A DNA stretch of 64,000 nucleotides from Diphasiastrum complanatum (taxonomy: Eukaryota > Streptophyta > Lycopodiopsida > Lycopodiales > Lycopodiaceae), in assembly GCA_029204225.1 (NCBI GenBank), contig CM055092.1, positions 64,088,011 to 64,152,010 on the forward strand, given 5' to 3'. Every line of letters starts with the position of its first letter. Position 1 is the first letter of the stretch. This document shows positions 21,213 to 31,640 of this stretch, one piece after another. A program made the position numbers and the translations under genes. Below the pieces are notes generated by a model. The model was given only the letters and a program-made list of their open reading frames with translations. It was not told the DNA's origin and did no database searches.

Positions 21213-22853
21213 CTATGAAGATTTGAGCATTGATCTTGATATAACTCCAAGATTAGATCTATGCTTGATGAAAGCACTTTTGCTCAAAGGCTTGGTGAGT
21301 AGATCGGCAATACAAGAGGACGAGTTGACAGGCTCCAAATAGATTTCTCCTCCAATAAGCTTTTCTCTCACAAAATGGTGTGCCACTTCTATGTGCTTGC
21401 TTCTTGCATGAAATATGGGATTATTGGCAAGAGCTTGGGCCGAGATGTTATCACACTTGATCATTGGTAGATCATCTTCCTTGATGCACTTTAGCTCCAT
21501 TAGTAACTTCTTGATCCAAAGCACCTCTTTGGCAGTTGTAGTGAGTGCTTTGTACTCGGCCTCACATGAAGAGAGAGATATAGTATCTTGCGTTTTGGAA
21601 AGCCAAGATATTAGATTGCCTTCAAGAAAGATAGTGGATGCACTAATAGACTTTTGATCCATCTTGTCACTTGCAAAGTCCGAATCCGAGTAGCCAACAA
21701 TGGATAGATCTTCACTTTTATAGAGTAGACCATAATCACAAGATGAAGATACATATCTTAGAATCCTCTTGGCCATCTTCCAATGATGGATCTTAGGATC
21801 TTGCATAAATTGACTCAATTTGTGCACACAAAAACTTAGATCGGGCCTAGTAATGGTAAGCCAAATCAAGGAGCCTACAAGACTCCTAAAAAGTGTGATG
21901 TCCTCAAAGGATCTTTCATCACCTTTATTAGGATTTTTTACAATTTGCTCCATTGGAGTATCTATGCTCTTAGAATTTTCCATATGGAATTTTTTCAACA
22001 TAGAGTGAGCATATCTAGATTGGCATATAAAGACATGATTTTTATAAAAATCAATTTCTAGGCCTAGGATGTAATGTATCTCTCCTAGATCTTGCATTTT
22101 AAACTCACATCCAAGTGCTAGCTTGGTTCCATCAACTAGCTTGATACAACTTCCACAAAGAATAATGTCATCAACATAAATTAGAAGAATGACAATATTG
22201 CCATCAACAAACTTTAGATACATGGAAGGATCATAGTCACTAAGAGTAAATCCTAGTGAGATAAGAAAAGAATTAAGTCTTGAATACCATGATCTTGGTG
22301 CTTGCTTGACTCCATAAAGACTTTTGAAGAGCAAGCACACTTTGGACTCATCCTTGATGAATCCTTGAGGTTGTTCCATATAGATCTCCTCCTCAAGATA
22401 ACCATTGAGAAAAGCATTGGATACATCTAATTGGAACACCTTCCACTTGAAGAAACAAGCAAGAGAAATAAGCATTCTTATTGTCACCATCTTTGCAACG
22501 GGTGCAAAGGTCTCCTCATAATCAAGGCCATGGATTTGAGCAAATCCATTGGCACATATTCTTGCTTTATGCTTATTGATGGTGCCATCATGATTGAACT
22601 TGATCCAAAATACCCACTTGCAACCAATCACATGCTTGTTGGATGGAGGATCCACAAGCTCCCAAGTATTGTTGGTGATCAATGCATCATACTCTTGCTT
22701 CATGGCATCATACCACTCCTTGGTATTGAGTGCCTCTTGTACATTCTTTGGCTCTTCATGAGAGACATAAAAAACATAATTAGTGGAATCAAGATCCACT
22801 TGTTTGCCTTTGTCAACATATGAGAGCCACTTAGGCTCAGATCTATCTCTCAT
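21213..22853 (-). pseudogene. Copia reverse transcriptase and RNase H region of H
   Basis: A 546-codon open frame on the minus strand. Near its start is VQEALNTKEWYDAMKQEYDA. It continues with the RT fingers (NNTWELVDPP, CKWVFWIKFNHDG), DVSNAFLNGYLEEEIYMEQP, SLYGVKQAPRSWY and the catalytic ILLIYVDDIILCGS with both Asp residues intact. RNase H follows (GYSDSDFASDKMDQKSISA, ISLSSCEAEYKAL), then the C-terminus SKHIEVAHHFVREKL and ADLLTKPLSKSAF. The segment is intact but is not in frame with integrase at 22850-23131, so it cannot be made as part of one polyprotein. Normally it would copy element RNA into DNA in cytoplasmic virus-like particles. Confidence 0.9.
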
Positions 22854-23773
22854 GGATCTTCTGGTGAGAGAATCCGAGGAGAGTCTTCTTCGAATCTCGA
22901 CCCCATCACATCATGATTGTCTTCAAAATCAATAATTGGTGATGCATCCATAGATTTCTTGATCTCGGCCTCTTCAAAAGATGAGTGTTCATCTTCATGA
23001 AAGACAACATCTCTACTTTCAATAACTTGAGAAGTAGAGAGTATAAAGACTCTATAGGCCTTCTTGGTGGATGAGTATCCAACCATGATCCCTTTGCATG
23101 CACTAGGATCTTTCTTCTTCCTTGTTTCCAAGGGAATATGGACAAAGCATATGCATCCAAAAACTATAAGTGATCAACCGTAGGCTTCTTCAAATATAAG
23201 AGTTCATATGGTGACTCCAAGAGCTATATGTGGGAGCCTATTGCAAAGATAATTTGCACAATTAATGGCTTCTCCCCAAAAATCTTTGGGAAAAGATGCC
23301 TCAATTCTCATAGATTTTGCACAGTCACATAGAGATCTATTCTTTCTCTCGGCCGCTCCATTTTGAGATGGAGAGTAGGCACAAGAGAACTCTCTTTTGA
23401 TGCCTTCAAGCTCAGAAAAATCTTGAAATTTATTGGAGATATATTCACCACCTCCATCACTTCTAAGAGCTTTAATCTTTAATGAGAATTGATTCTCTAC
23501 ATAAGCTTTGAAAATAAGGAAATGATCAAACACCATAGATTTAGAAGCAAGAAGATATATCCAAGTGAATCTTGTGAAATCATCAATGAAAGTAACAAAA
23601 CAAATGGCTCCTCCCTTGCTTGTAGTTGATGAGAAATGCACATCCGAGTGGATTAACTCCAAAGGATGCTTGCTTTTGATAGAAGATCTTGTAAATGGCT
23701 TTTTTGTGAGATTTAGCAATAACACAAGTCTCACAAGGCTTGATCTTCTTGGAGAATGACTTTGGCAAGCCAA
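22850..23773 (-). pseudogene. Copia integrase region of H, frameshifted
   Basis: The segment 23773-23204 carries the integrase catalytic core: LIHSDVHFSSTTSKGGA (first Asp), ALRSDGGGEYISNKF (second Asp), then SPSQNGAAERKNRSLCD (catalytic Glu). Segment 23131-22850 is the C-terminal part (GIMVGYSSTKKAYRVFI, ESRDVVFHEDEHSSF). A frameshift near 23150-23200 separates them, and another separates the core from the upstream zinc domain. The D-D-E residues are present. Confidence 0.85.
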
Positions 23774-24291
23774 TAGCTTTGGCTTCTTTGATCATAGAGA
23801 GCATGGATTTGTAGTTGGGATGTCCCAGCCTCCTATGCCATAATTCCTCCATAGAGAGCTTGTTCACAAGAGCAACATTACAAGCATTCACATACTCATT
23901 TGGATCTAGTTTATAGATGCCTCCAAATCTAAATCCTAATGCAAGTATCTCATCATTCTTCTTGATAGTGCAAGTATCAACATTGAATTTTACATCAAGG
24001 CCATTATCAAGCAATTGGCCAACACCTAATAAGATTCTTTGTAAGCTTAGGTACACAAAGAACTTTAGAGAGAGAAAGAACTTTAGAGGATGCAAGATTC
24101 AAGGGAATGTTCCCTATGCCTTCAATAGGACATTCAAAATCATTTGCTGTGTATATTGATTTCTTGACTCCATCATAAGGTGCAATAGAAGAGAAAGAGT
24201 CCTTGGAGCTACACATATGTGAAGAGGCTCCACTATCAATATACCATAGGTCGTCCTTCTTGAAAGGATTAGATGAGAAACTACAGACCAT
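23583..24291 (-). pseudogene. Copia protease and integrase zinc-binding region of H
   Basis: Segment 24291-24007 contains DDLWYIDSGASSHMCSSKD, the aspartic protease active site (DSGA) of copia elements. Segment 24095-23583 then carries the pre-integrase zinc domain with LWHRRLGHPNYKSM and CETCVIAKSHK (the HHCC finger). The two overlap in different frames near 24007-24095, a frameshift. Confidence 0.85.
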
Positions 24292-25193
24292 AAGAGATCC
24301 CTCTCCATCACTTGCAATAGTGTCTTCCTTCTCATTGGTAATGTTGGCTTGCTTGAGTTGATTCTTCTTCTTGAAGCAATTGGTGGCATAATGGCCTTTC
24401 TTGCCACAATAAAAGCACTTGATCTTCTTTTTCTTGAGCTTGGATGATGAAGAATTAGAGGATCATCTTCCTCCTCATCTTTGTCTTTGGATTTGAGTTT
24501 GTCCTTGCTTGAGGATTGTTGATGTTGGTTCTTGATCCTCCCTTTGTGCTTATCCTTGGCAAAGAGAGCTTTGCCATCATTATGAGTGAGAGAGAGCTTG
24601 TCCATCCTCAAGAGCTTGTACTCTTGTCTTGATTCTTCTGAGATTAGCACACTTTGTAGAGCCTCCAAACTTGATAGCTCCTCCTTAATGGCATAGGATT
24701 GGACAAGGTTATCAAATTCACTTCTCAAGCCATTGAGGATGACTTGATCTAGCTCATTTTGATTGATGGAATCACCAATACAACCAAGTTCTCTATGAAT
24801 ATCTTTTACTCTCAAAACATAACTAGATGCACTCTCATCACTCTTTTGGCTACTTTGAAAGATTTGATTCCTAAGAGTGAGAAGCCTAGAGGTATTCTTA
24901 GCCTCATAGATAGTCTTGAGACAATCCCAGGCTTGTTTGGCTATTGTACAAGTACCTATCTCCCTCAATATCTCATTAGAGACATTCATCTTAATGTAGT
25001 GGAGAGCCATCCTAGCTCTCTTTTTATATTTTTGAACCTCTTGAAGAACTTGTGGTTCTTCTTCAAGGCCAAGAACTATAACCATCACGTCTTGAAGGAT
25101 CAAGATGGACTCCATCCTCATTTTCCAAATTGAATAGTTTGAAGTGGACAATCTTTCACTTGGTTCCAACAAGGATGAACCCATTGAAGACAT
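24292..25193 (-). pseudogene. Copia Gag of H with a frameshift before the zinc knuckle
   Basis: I place the start at MSSMGSSLLEPSERLSTSNY (about 25193), because the same start pattern is used by A, B and the 53.3-kb Gag. The capsid-like UBN2 region runs to about 24500 (NYSIWKMRMESILIL, TIYEAKNTSRLLTLRNQIF, ELDQVILNGLRSEFDNLVQS). A frameshift near 24450 throws the zinc knuckle (CFYCGKKGHYATNC, about 24395-24440) into another frame. Normally Gag forms the particle and binds element RNA through that knuckle. Confidence 0.88.
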
Positions 25194-25412
25194 TTGAAGT
25201 GAAGAAAACTCAAATGATGAACAATAAATGTTGTTACACAGTCTCAATAGGATCCAATAATAGAGTACTATCTCCTCCTATGAAAGATCTTGCAACTATT
25301 TGTGAATTGATTCTCACTAGCTACACAAACCTCTCTAAAACAAGATCTATTTCACATCAAATGATGGAGTATAGGAAGTTAGGATCAAACACTCTTAGAA
25401 CGTGTGAATCTC

Positions 25413-25725
25413 ATTCACCTCTTTAATGAAGGACAGCCAACAGTGACAGACCAGCTGACACGGGAACAAATGGAGCCAACATTGCCTATAGTCTCTACAT
25501 CAAAGGTGAATTCAAGTGCCGATGCAGAGCTCAAGGAGCTCACCTTGTGTGACCAAGCGAAAGCTCACTTCTTTAAACGAAGGACATCCAATAGTGAAAA
25601 CCCAGCTGATGCGAGGTCAAATGGAGCCAACATTGCCTGCAGCTTCTACATCAGAGGTGAATCTAAGTGCCGATGCAGAGCTCAAGGAGCTCAACCTGGA
25701 TGACCAAACGAAATATCTAGAGTCC
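25413..25725 (+). repeat. Tandem duplication of about 155 bp in the interior of I
   Basis: Two units share TCTTTAA(T/A)GAAGGACA, AATGGAGCCAACATTGCCT and AGTGCCGATGCAGAGCTC words. Units run about 25413-25567 and 25568-25725 with roughly 10-15 per cent difference by eye. Confidence 0.75.
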
Positions 25726-26084
25726 TAGGGGACTCATCCAGACGTGCGACGAAAATGACATATCTGAGACTTAAGGGAGCCGTAAGTACCTGTTAATAAA
25801 GTAAGCCGCATTTCTCATTGAGAAGTGAGCTTCAGTCTAATGTCTAAGTGCAGCAGATTTACATAGGTTTTACGTAAGTGAACTAGATCCACACTTTTCC
25901 TGTGCTGGGTGCAAAACACAATATCATTACTTCTCTTTATAGTTGGTTTCCTTTGGCCGGTGAATCAAGCCCGTGCCCTTGTATATGTGACTAAAGTCTG
26001 GCCGGCGAATTACGCTCGTGCCATGAGTCTTAGGTTCTAGTTTGGCCCTGATGAGGACATCAGCTTTCTCAAACGAGGGGAGGA

Positions 26085-27004
26085 TGTTGTAAAGCTGACT
26101 CGGGTGCACCCAGCATGCCATGTAAGACTCAAATGGGTGACACTCTCTAAGGTCCCAGAGCAAGTTAGAACGTCAAGGACTGAGCCTCCGACCTGTGGTG
26201 AGCCAGTCAAGTAGTCACAAGTCATGAGCTAGCTCTGGAGCTCGAGTCATGGCCTAGTCAGGAAAGCAAGTTGATTCGGCCGTCGGGACGGCTCTAGGGA
26301 CCCATGTCCGGGAGCCAGACTGATTCTGCCAGGCTTGTCAGGCTTAATCAGCAAAATAAAAACTAAGTCCCAAAAAGCGTGCTTTACCAGAAAGCACTAT
26401 GTTTCAGAACAGAGGGGGTTGCGCCGAATCACAGCAGAACTATAGAGGGAGTCCGGCAGACAGAAACTTGGTCAGCTCAACCAGCGCCAGGAATCCAATC
26501 GCCAGGTCTCAGCTCCCTCTACCAGCACGAGCCAGGCACAATGCCCAGCACGTGTTGGTGGCCCCGAGACCGGTCAGTCTATGTATGAATGTAACCTCTT
26601 CCAAATCTAATAAAGTTGATCCTTGGGGATGATTACCATTTCGGTTTCGCCTCCGGGATTGGTCCAAGTGGAAGGACCCTTACTACAACCTTTTTGCGTC
26701 GCTGGCGCCTAAGGGTCCCTGTCATCGACATGGGGCTCGCAGCTATGCCAATTGGTCAGTTTGGCGACCACTATGCCTTGGGTTTCATGTGTGGCTTGTC
26801 TTTGCCTTTGGTTACCTTTTGGGGATGGATTCTGAGTTGGCTTTCGGGTTGGTTGGGATTCCAGTTTTCTTAAGTCTGAATGGTTAAGCTTGTTACGTTT
26901 CTGAGTTGGCTTTTACGTAAGTGCAGGATGGATGAATGTTAGACTTAAGCGTGTGTTGGGGAAACCGCTCAAGTCCCAGCGCCCTTTGAGGCGCCGGCGC
27001 AACA
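26085..27004 (+). repeat. LTR of unit I
   Basis: 920 bp, TGTTG...CAACA ends, preceded by a polypurine tract. AATAAAG near 26608 is a likely polyadenylation signal. Ends in the GGCGCCGGCGC tract typical of the related family. Confidence 0.65.
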
Positions 27005-27447
27005 CCCCGAGACCGGTCAGTCTATGTATGAATGTAACCTCTTCCAAATCTAATAAAGTTGATCCTTGGGGATGATTACCATTTCGGTTTCGCCTCCGGG
27101 ACTGGTCCAAGTGGAAGGACCCTTACTACAACCTTTTTGCGTCGCTGGCGCCTAAGGGTCCCTGTCATCGACATGGGGCTCGCCGCTATGCCAATTGGTC
27201 AGTTTGGCGACCACTATGCCTTGGGTTTCATGTGTGGCTTGTCTTTGCCTTTGGTTACCTTTTGGGGACGGATTCTGAGTTGGCTTTCGGGTTGATTGGG
27301 ATTCCAGTTTTCTTAAGTCTGAATGATTAAGCTAGTTACGTTTCTGAGTTGGATTTTACGTAAGTGCATAATGGATGAATGTTAGACTTAAGCATATGTT
27401 GGGAAAACCGCTCAAGTCCCAGCGCCCTTTAAGGCGCCGGCCCAACA
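26562..27447 (+). repeat. 443-bp tandem duplication of the LTR 3' half
   Basis: Units 26562-27004 and 27005-27447 start CCCCGAGACCGGTCAG and end CAACA. They differ by roughly ten substitutions by eye. The junction falls at CCCCGAG, also found at the start of the first unit. Confidence 0.9.
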
Positions 27448-27516
27448 CTCGCCCTGAGTCGCAACCCGCACTCCCCTATAGTATTGGTGGGATTCGACAC
27501 CCCCCTCATACCAAGC
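27448..27516 (-). repeat. Inverted 69-bp scrap of the C/D/E-type LTR
   Basis: The plus strand here reads as the reverse complement of LTR sequence located about 300 bp downstream in C (about 27815-27885; CGGGTTGCGACTYAGGGCGAG region). It sits between the end of unit I and the start of the C LTR. Confidence 0.75.
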
Positions 27517-28711
27517 TGTTGTAAACCTACCTTTACAAGCTTTATTTCCGGTGCCATCGGCGCCAGCACCAGCGCCGCTCCTGGCGCCACTGTGACCAGA
27601 ATCCAGCCGGCCCCAAGTTCTTATGGCTGAAAACCTTTGATCAGTTCTAGCGGAGTCCAGAGAGCTCAGATCGATGTGCAATCACCTCACACAATCTAGG
27701 CATAATTAAAGGAAGCCTGGGGATAAATAAAATCTAGAGAGAGAAAATGACTTTCTAGAAAGAGAAAATTCTAGAGAGAGAAAAACGTGCTTTATCAGCT
27801 TGGGTAGAGTGCTTGGTATGAGGGGGGTGCCGAATCCCACCAATACTATAGGGGAATGCGGGTTGCGACTTAGGGCGAGCTCCAACCAAGTCTCAGCCTC
27901 CCTTGCTGGAATGTTGTCATGGCTCTTGCCTTGGCATGCTAGCGCCCCGGAGACTAGGGTTGGTCACACACTTGAAATGTAACCTTCTCAGATTTATCAA
28001 TAAAGTGGGATTTTCCTCAAACTGACTCTGATTACCTTCTGCGTTTCTGTGTTCGGTAAAAGCGCCAGTTGTAAGGCCCCTTCAAAATTTTTAAGTTGGC
28101 ACATAGCTGAGGGTCGTATCCCGGGACGCTAGCGGTATGTCGTCGGGACCAATCGGTCCGTGGCGCCAGCGGTATGCTGTCGGGACCATTTGGTCCAAGA
28201 ATTGGTTGTCTCCATATCTGTCGCGGCTTGTGGTTCTGAGTGTTCCTTGCATGAACGTGAATGGGTTAAGCTCTTGGGGAACAGGCTCTAACCTATCGGC
28301 TGAGTTGGATGGCTTGCTTGGGTGGACGTTACCTGTTTATGGCTGTCCAGTCTGGCATGGCGCCAGGTTGGCTTCCAGCGCTCGTGACGAAGCTTTCAGT
28401 TGGTTAAGTCTGATGTAAGTCAGACCGCTTGCTTGGAATGGATGTTACTCATTTGTAACGAAGCTTTGAGTTGGTTTAGTTTGATGTATGTCGGGCGGCT
28501 TGCTTGGAGGGAAGTCACCCACATCGGGACCCCCGATCTGGCATGGCGCCAGGTTGGATCTCAATGTTGGTTTTCGAAACTTCAAGTTGGTTAAGTCTGA
28601 TCGTTGTTGGCGAGTTGGCTGCTTGTATGTCAAGTGGGTTTGGATGGAAAGAGTTGAAGGCTGAGAAGCTAAGTCGTGGTTCCCGGCTCCCTTTGGGATG
28701 TCTGCGCTACA
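27517..28711 (+). repeat. 5' LTR of C
   Basis: 1195 bp. GGCGCC-rich near its start, a CTAGAGAGAGAAA repeat block around 27735-27785, AATAAA at 27999-28004 as likely polyadenylation site. Same family as E's LTRs. Confidence 0.88.
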
Positions 28712-28713
28712 TG

Positions 28714-28726
28714 TGGTATCAGAGCC
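28714..28726 (+). promoter_or_regulatory. Primer-binding site of C
   Basis: TGGTATCAGAGCC two bases after the LTR end; initiator Met-tRNA type. Confidence 0.88.
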
Positions 28727-28801
28727 GACAAGCCGGTCAGCTATGCGGATCTCGCGGAAATGGCCACGGTTTGGGGTTCATCAAGACAACTGTTGTGCAA
28801 G

Positions 28802-29186
28802 GTGCTGCCCACAGTGTAAGCACGGGTGCATCCACGGTCGGGGTGGTCGGCAGAACGGGGACTTGATGAGTCAAGGTGCTGCCCTTGAGGTGTAAGCACG
28901 GTCAGTTTTCGTGGTTCGAGCCTGGCGCTGTCTGCACGTAGGACGGATGAGGCAAAGTGCTGCCTAGGGAGGTGAAAGCACGGTCTGTACCTTGTCGGGT
29001 GCGGGGCGACATATTCGAACTATACAGGTTAACCATTGATACAGAGATGCTACTCGAATTCGGGTGTAAAGCACGGGTGGTTAGCTGCCGGTGCGGGATA
29101 GCTGCCGATCGTTTAGCTATAAGGGCTATCCACCAAAAAGTGGTGGGGCGTGATTGAGGCAATGTGCTGCTTAATGGTGAAATCAC
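28802..29186 (+). repeat. Five repeated TGCTGC...AGCACGG units in the C leader
   Basis: Units lie at 28802-28823, 28876-28899, 28957-28981, 29048-29074 and 29164-29186. Each starts (G/A)TGCTGC or close to it and ends GTAAAGCACGG or close to it. The GTGCT and AGCAC ends are complementary, so each can form a short stem; the fifth has ATCAC in place of AGCAC in this copy. The same series is recognisable in D (about 34671-35065), in the fragment at 51310-51710 and, on the minus strand, in E. Confidence 0.75.
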
Positions 29187-29850
29187 GGATAGTTGGAGGG
29201 GTGTCCTATGTGGGCTGATTCTGTGATCGATTTGTATGGGCGTGGCCAGGCAAAGGTCCGTTGGCAGGACCATCTCAAAGGGGGACCTTGTCTTTGTTAC
29301 TTGTTAGTATACCTGCCTGAGTGTCTTACTTGTATGTATTCATGGTGAGTCTTAGTACTCGCACTTTGTCTGGTTTGCATGATTGCTTGTGATACAAGGA
29401 GTTGATGGCCCGAGAAGGAACTTTTCTTTTGAAGGCTGATACCATCAAACAAAGAGGACTACAGAATCTGTGGGGCGGATTTGCAGTTCAAGTAGTCACA
29501 CGTGAATGACAACAAAACGACTCAATGTTTGCAAAGGATGGATGGCTAGCCTGTTTCTTGGGTTAGTTTCATTTTGCGACAACGCCCACTAGACGCAAGC
29601 AGGAAGTCTCAAGTTGAAAAGGGGCTGATGGCTCGAGAAGAAACCTTTTCTTTTGAAGGCTGATACCATCAAACAAAGAGGACTACAGAATCTGTGGGGC
29701 GGATTTGCAGTTCAAGTACTCACACGTGAACGACAACGAAACGACTCAATGTTTGCAAAGGATGGATGGCTAGCCTGTTTCTTGGGTTAGTTTCATTTTG
29801 CGACAACACCCACCAGACGCAAGCAGGAAGTCTCAAGTTGAAAAGGTTCA

Positions 29851-31330
29851 ATATGTCTATGTACTTTGACATTGTTACCAAGTACCATTTTGATATGGAG
29901 TGGATCAGTGGAATAAAGTTTTAATCTTAACTCTATGTCCAAAGATGTCTGTATAAGTTAGCCTAATCTTGGTTGTACGCTGAGATTTGTTGTAGGCTGA
30001 TTGGTAGAAGGATTCTTGTTAATAAGAGTCAGATGGTTGGAAAACTTGTGGTGTGGAGTTATTCACTTCAAAGATTTCCCAGATATGTTATTTACTCATG
30101 AGAAATAGAGTTCTTTGGTAGCTGAGTTGCAAGATTCTCAGTGAATTATGTGAGTAACATATGCAGATTGAGGATATCTGTCAATTTATAGCCTATGTTT
30201 ATGTATAGGAACATAGTCGGATAAGTTGCTTATGTACATCTTAATCTTGTGGATCTACTATGTGTTTCCTATGTACTAAGTTTATATTTTATACTTAAAT
30301 AATCGAGATGGAAGAATAGTCTTGGAATCCAGAAATCTTCTTTGTGGAAAAGATTTGAGAATGTTTCTTATATTTCCTGAGTGGTATGTTGTGCATATAC
30401 TCCAGTATCTCTAAATGATTAAGTATGAGTTTAGAATCCGATAGATTATGATTGACGAATCATAAGACTCTAAATGTTTATGATTGATGGATCATAAATT
30501 AATACTTAAAGGACATTAGATGATTATATGGGAAATATGATGATTCTTAAGATGATGAGTAATTCTTGATCAATTGGTGGAGTTAAAATTTAGATTTGTT
30601 ATTTGAACTCTAAATTTGTGTACAAACTTGAGATTGTTTGGATCTCACAGGCATTTTCATTAAGTAATTGTTTACTTATGATGAGGAATTTGCTTACCTT
30701 TACAGATTGTAGTCAAGGAATGCTTGTGTACTGTTTTTCTGCCTAAAATCACCGGTTAATTAGGAGCAGTTAAGTATACCAAGATTGAATGGTTGCTATT
30801 TTCTGGTATATGATGCTAGGGATAGAGCACTTATCTCAGGAGAGTATTTGGGGGTACTCAAGACTGAGTTGAAGTCATTTTTATCTTGATGGATCTCCTA
30901 AGAGATATTGGTGGGATGAGTTTTGTACCAAGAAGCATTTATGACAGGTCTACAAGTAATTGTGGATAGTCTTGGACTATAATTATTTTGGATCTTTAAA
31001 TTTTGAACATTGATTTCCAATGTAAGGTGAGGACTCACCTAGTGATTCATGTAAATTGAAGTACATGAAGGTGATGTTATTATATTGGAGAGAATCAAAC
31101 CCAATAGGGAAATTTATCTTTTAGTGTACTTCTAAAAGGTCGATATAGTATTTCAGTGTAGAGACATATAATTTGAGAATTATCCCATCTCTAAATACTT
31201 ATTTGATATTGAGGTCAGACTAAAGATTGATTTTCAAGGTAATTGTGAAAGTTAAATGATTGATTTGTTAGCTATTAAACTTGATCTTCAGGTTTGGTCG
31301 ACTGCTCATCTGGTGTATCACGCAAATTTA
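29851..31330 (+). other. Degraded sequence upstream of a Ty3/gypsy 3' end
   Basis: No readable protein. By position it should be decayed pol of the gypsy element whose 3' end is at 31330-32783, but I see no motif to prove it. Confidence 0.3.
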
Positions 31331-31640
31331 GTTTATATGATGATGACAGTTTGATGTATTGAAAATTTTACCCATTTGGAAGATTCATTGCTCAATGTAC
31401 CTTTGGACCCTGAATGAGTACTCAGGATCAGAGATAAACGATTGAGAAAGCTGAAGTTGAGGGTTGGTCGTCAATGACCGATGGTGGTGGTGAGGGAGCC
31501 ACTTCCTTGTTCTATCTTTGTGTGCTTGCTTAGGTTGGCTGGTCAAATTGAGGATAATGATTCATGGGAAGAGTTAAAAACATACAAATTGGGTTTTTCC
31601 TAATTACATGTTCAGAGGACAGAACCGGTTTAAGGGGGGA
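31330..31640 (+). pseudogene. Ty3/gypsy integrase C-terminal remnant
   Basis: Broken frames read LDPE, then IRDKRLRKLKLR, then EPLPCSIFVCLLRLAGQIED and DSWEELKTYK. That order resembles the end of gypsy integrase (a chromodomain-less tail with the conserved xWE motif) and is followed immediately by a polypurine tract. Stops interrupt it. Confidence 0.55.

Larger units (their letters stand above)
20500..25412 (-). mobile_element. Ty1/copia element H, frameshifted, lacking its 5' LTR
   Basis: The minus strand gives, in order, Gag (25193 onward), zinc knuckle, protease, integrase and RT-RNase H down to 21213, then a polypurine tract and a 3' LTR at 20500-21194. The 5' LTR and PBS are missing: homology ends about 220 bp upstream of Gag, where the interior of unit I begins at 25413. 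Gag, protease, integrase and RT lie in different frames, so at least four frameshifts separate them. The whole domain set remains recognisable, so it died relatively recently. Same family as the Gag at 52610-53309. Confidence 0.85.
25413..27447 (+). mobile_element. Non-coding LTR-element unit I: interior end, polypurine tract and duplicated LTR
   Basis: AAACGAGGGGAGGA (26071-26084) precedes an LTR starting TGTTGTAAAGCTG at 26085 and ending GGCGCAACA at 27004. The TGTTGTAAA start, the GTGCTTTACCAG tract, the CTATAGRGG tract and the AATAAAGTTGATCC polyadenylation-like site show kinship with the C/D/E family, but most sequence differs. The last 443 bp are repeated (27005-27447). Upstream interior (25413-26070) is non-coding and has its own tandem duplication. 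A 5' LTR is absent, truncated at the junction with H. Confidence 0.65.
27517..29850 (+). mobile_element. Non-coding LTR element C: 5' LTR plus partial interior
   Basis: The LTR at 27517-28711 (1195 bp, TGTTGTAAACC...GCGCTACA) is followed after two bases by a PBS (28714-28726) and about 1.1 kb of interior collinear with E and D. It stops at about 29850, where unrelated gypsy-type sequence begins. No 3' LTR follows. The interior holds the five TGCTGC...AGCACGG units and a tandem duplication (about 29400-29625 and 29626-29850). No protein is encoded. Confidence 0.85.

Noticed and set aside
28504-28866. Recurring MVKFDVCRAACLEG / MSGGLLGGKSP-type frames in C, D, E and the 50-52 kb fragment
   Set aside because: They lie in the LTR end and PBS/leader, differ in frame and length between copies, and overlap the PBS. 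Best explained as non-coding GC-rich sequence.
28802-29186. CRISPR-like array
   Set aside because: The five units are imperfect, unevenly spaced and inside a plant retroelement leader; a structured RNA repeat is the better reading.
29851-31330. Possible gypsy RT or Gag upstream of the 31.3-kb integrase tail
   Set aside because: No motif could be read in any frame; reported only as degraded sequence.
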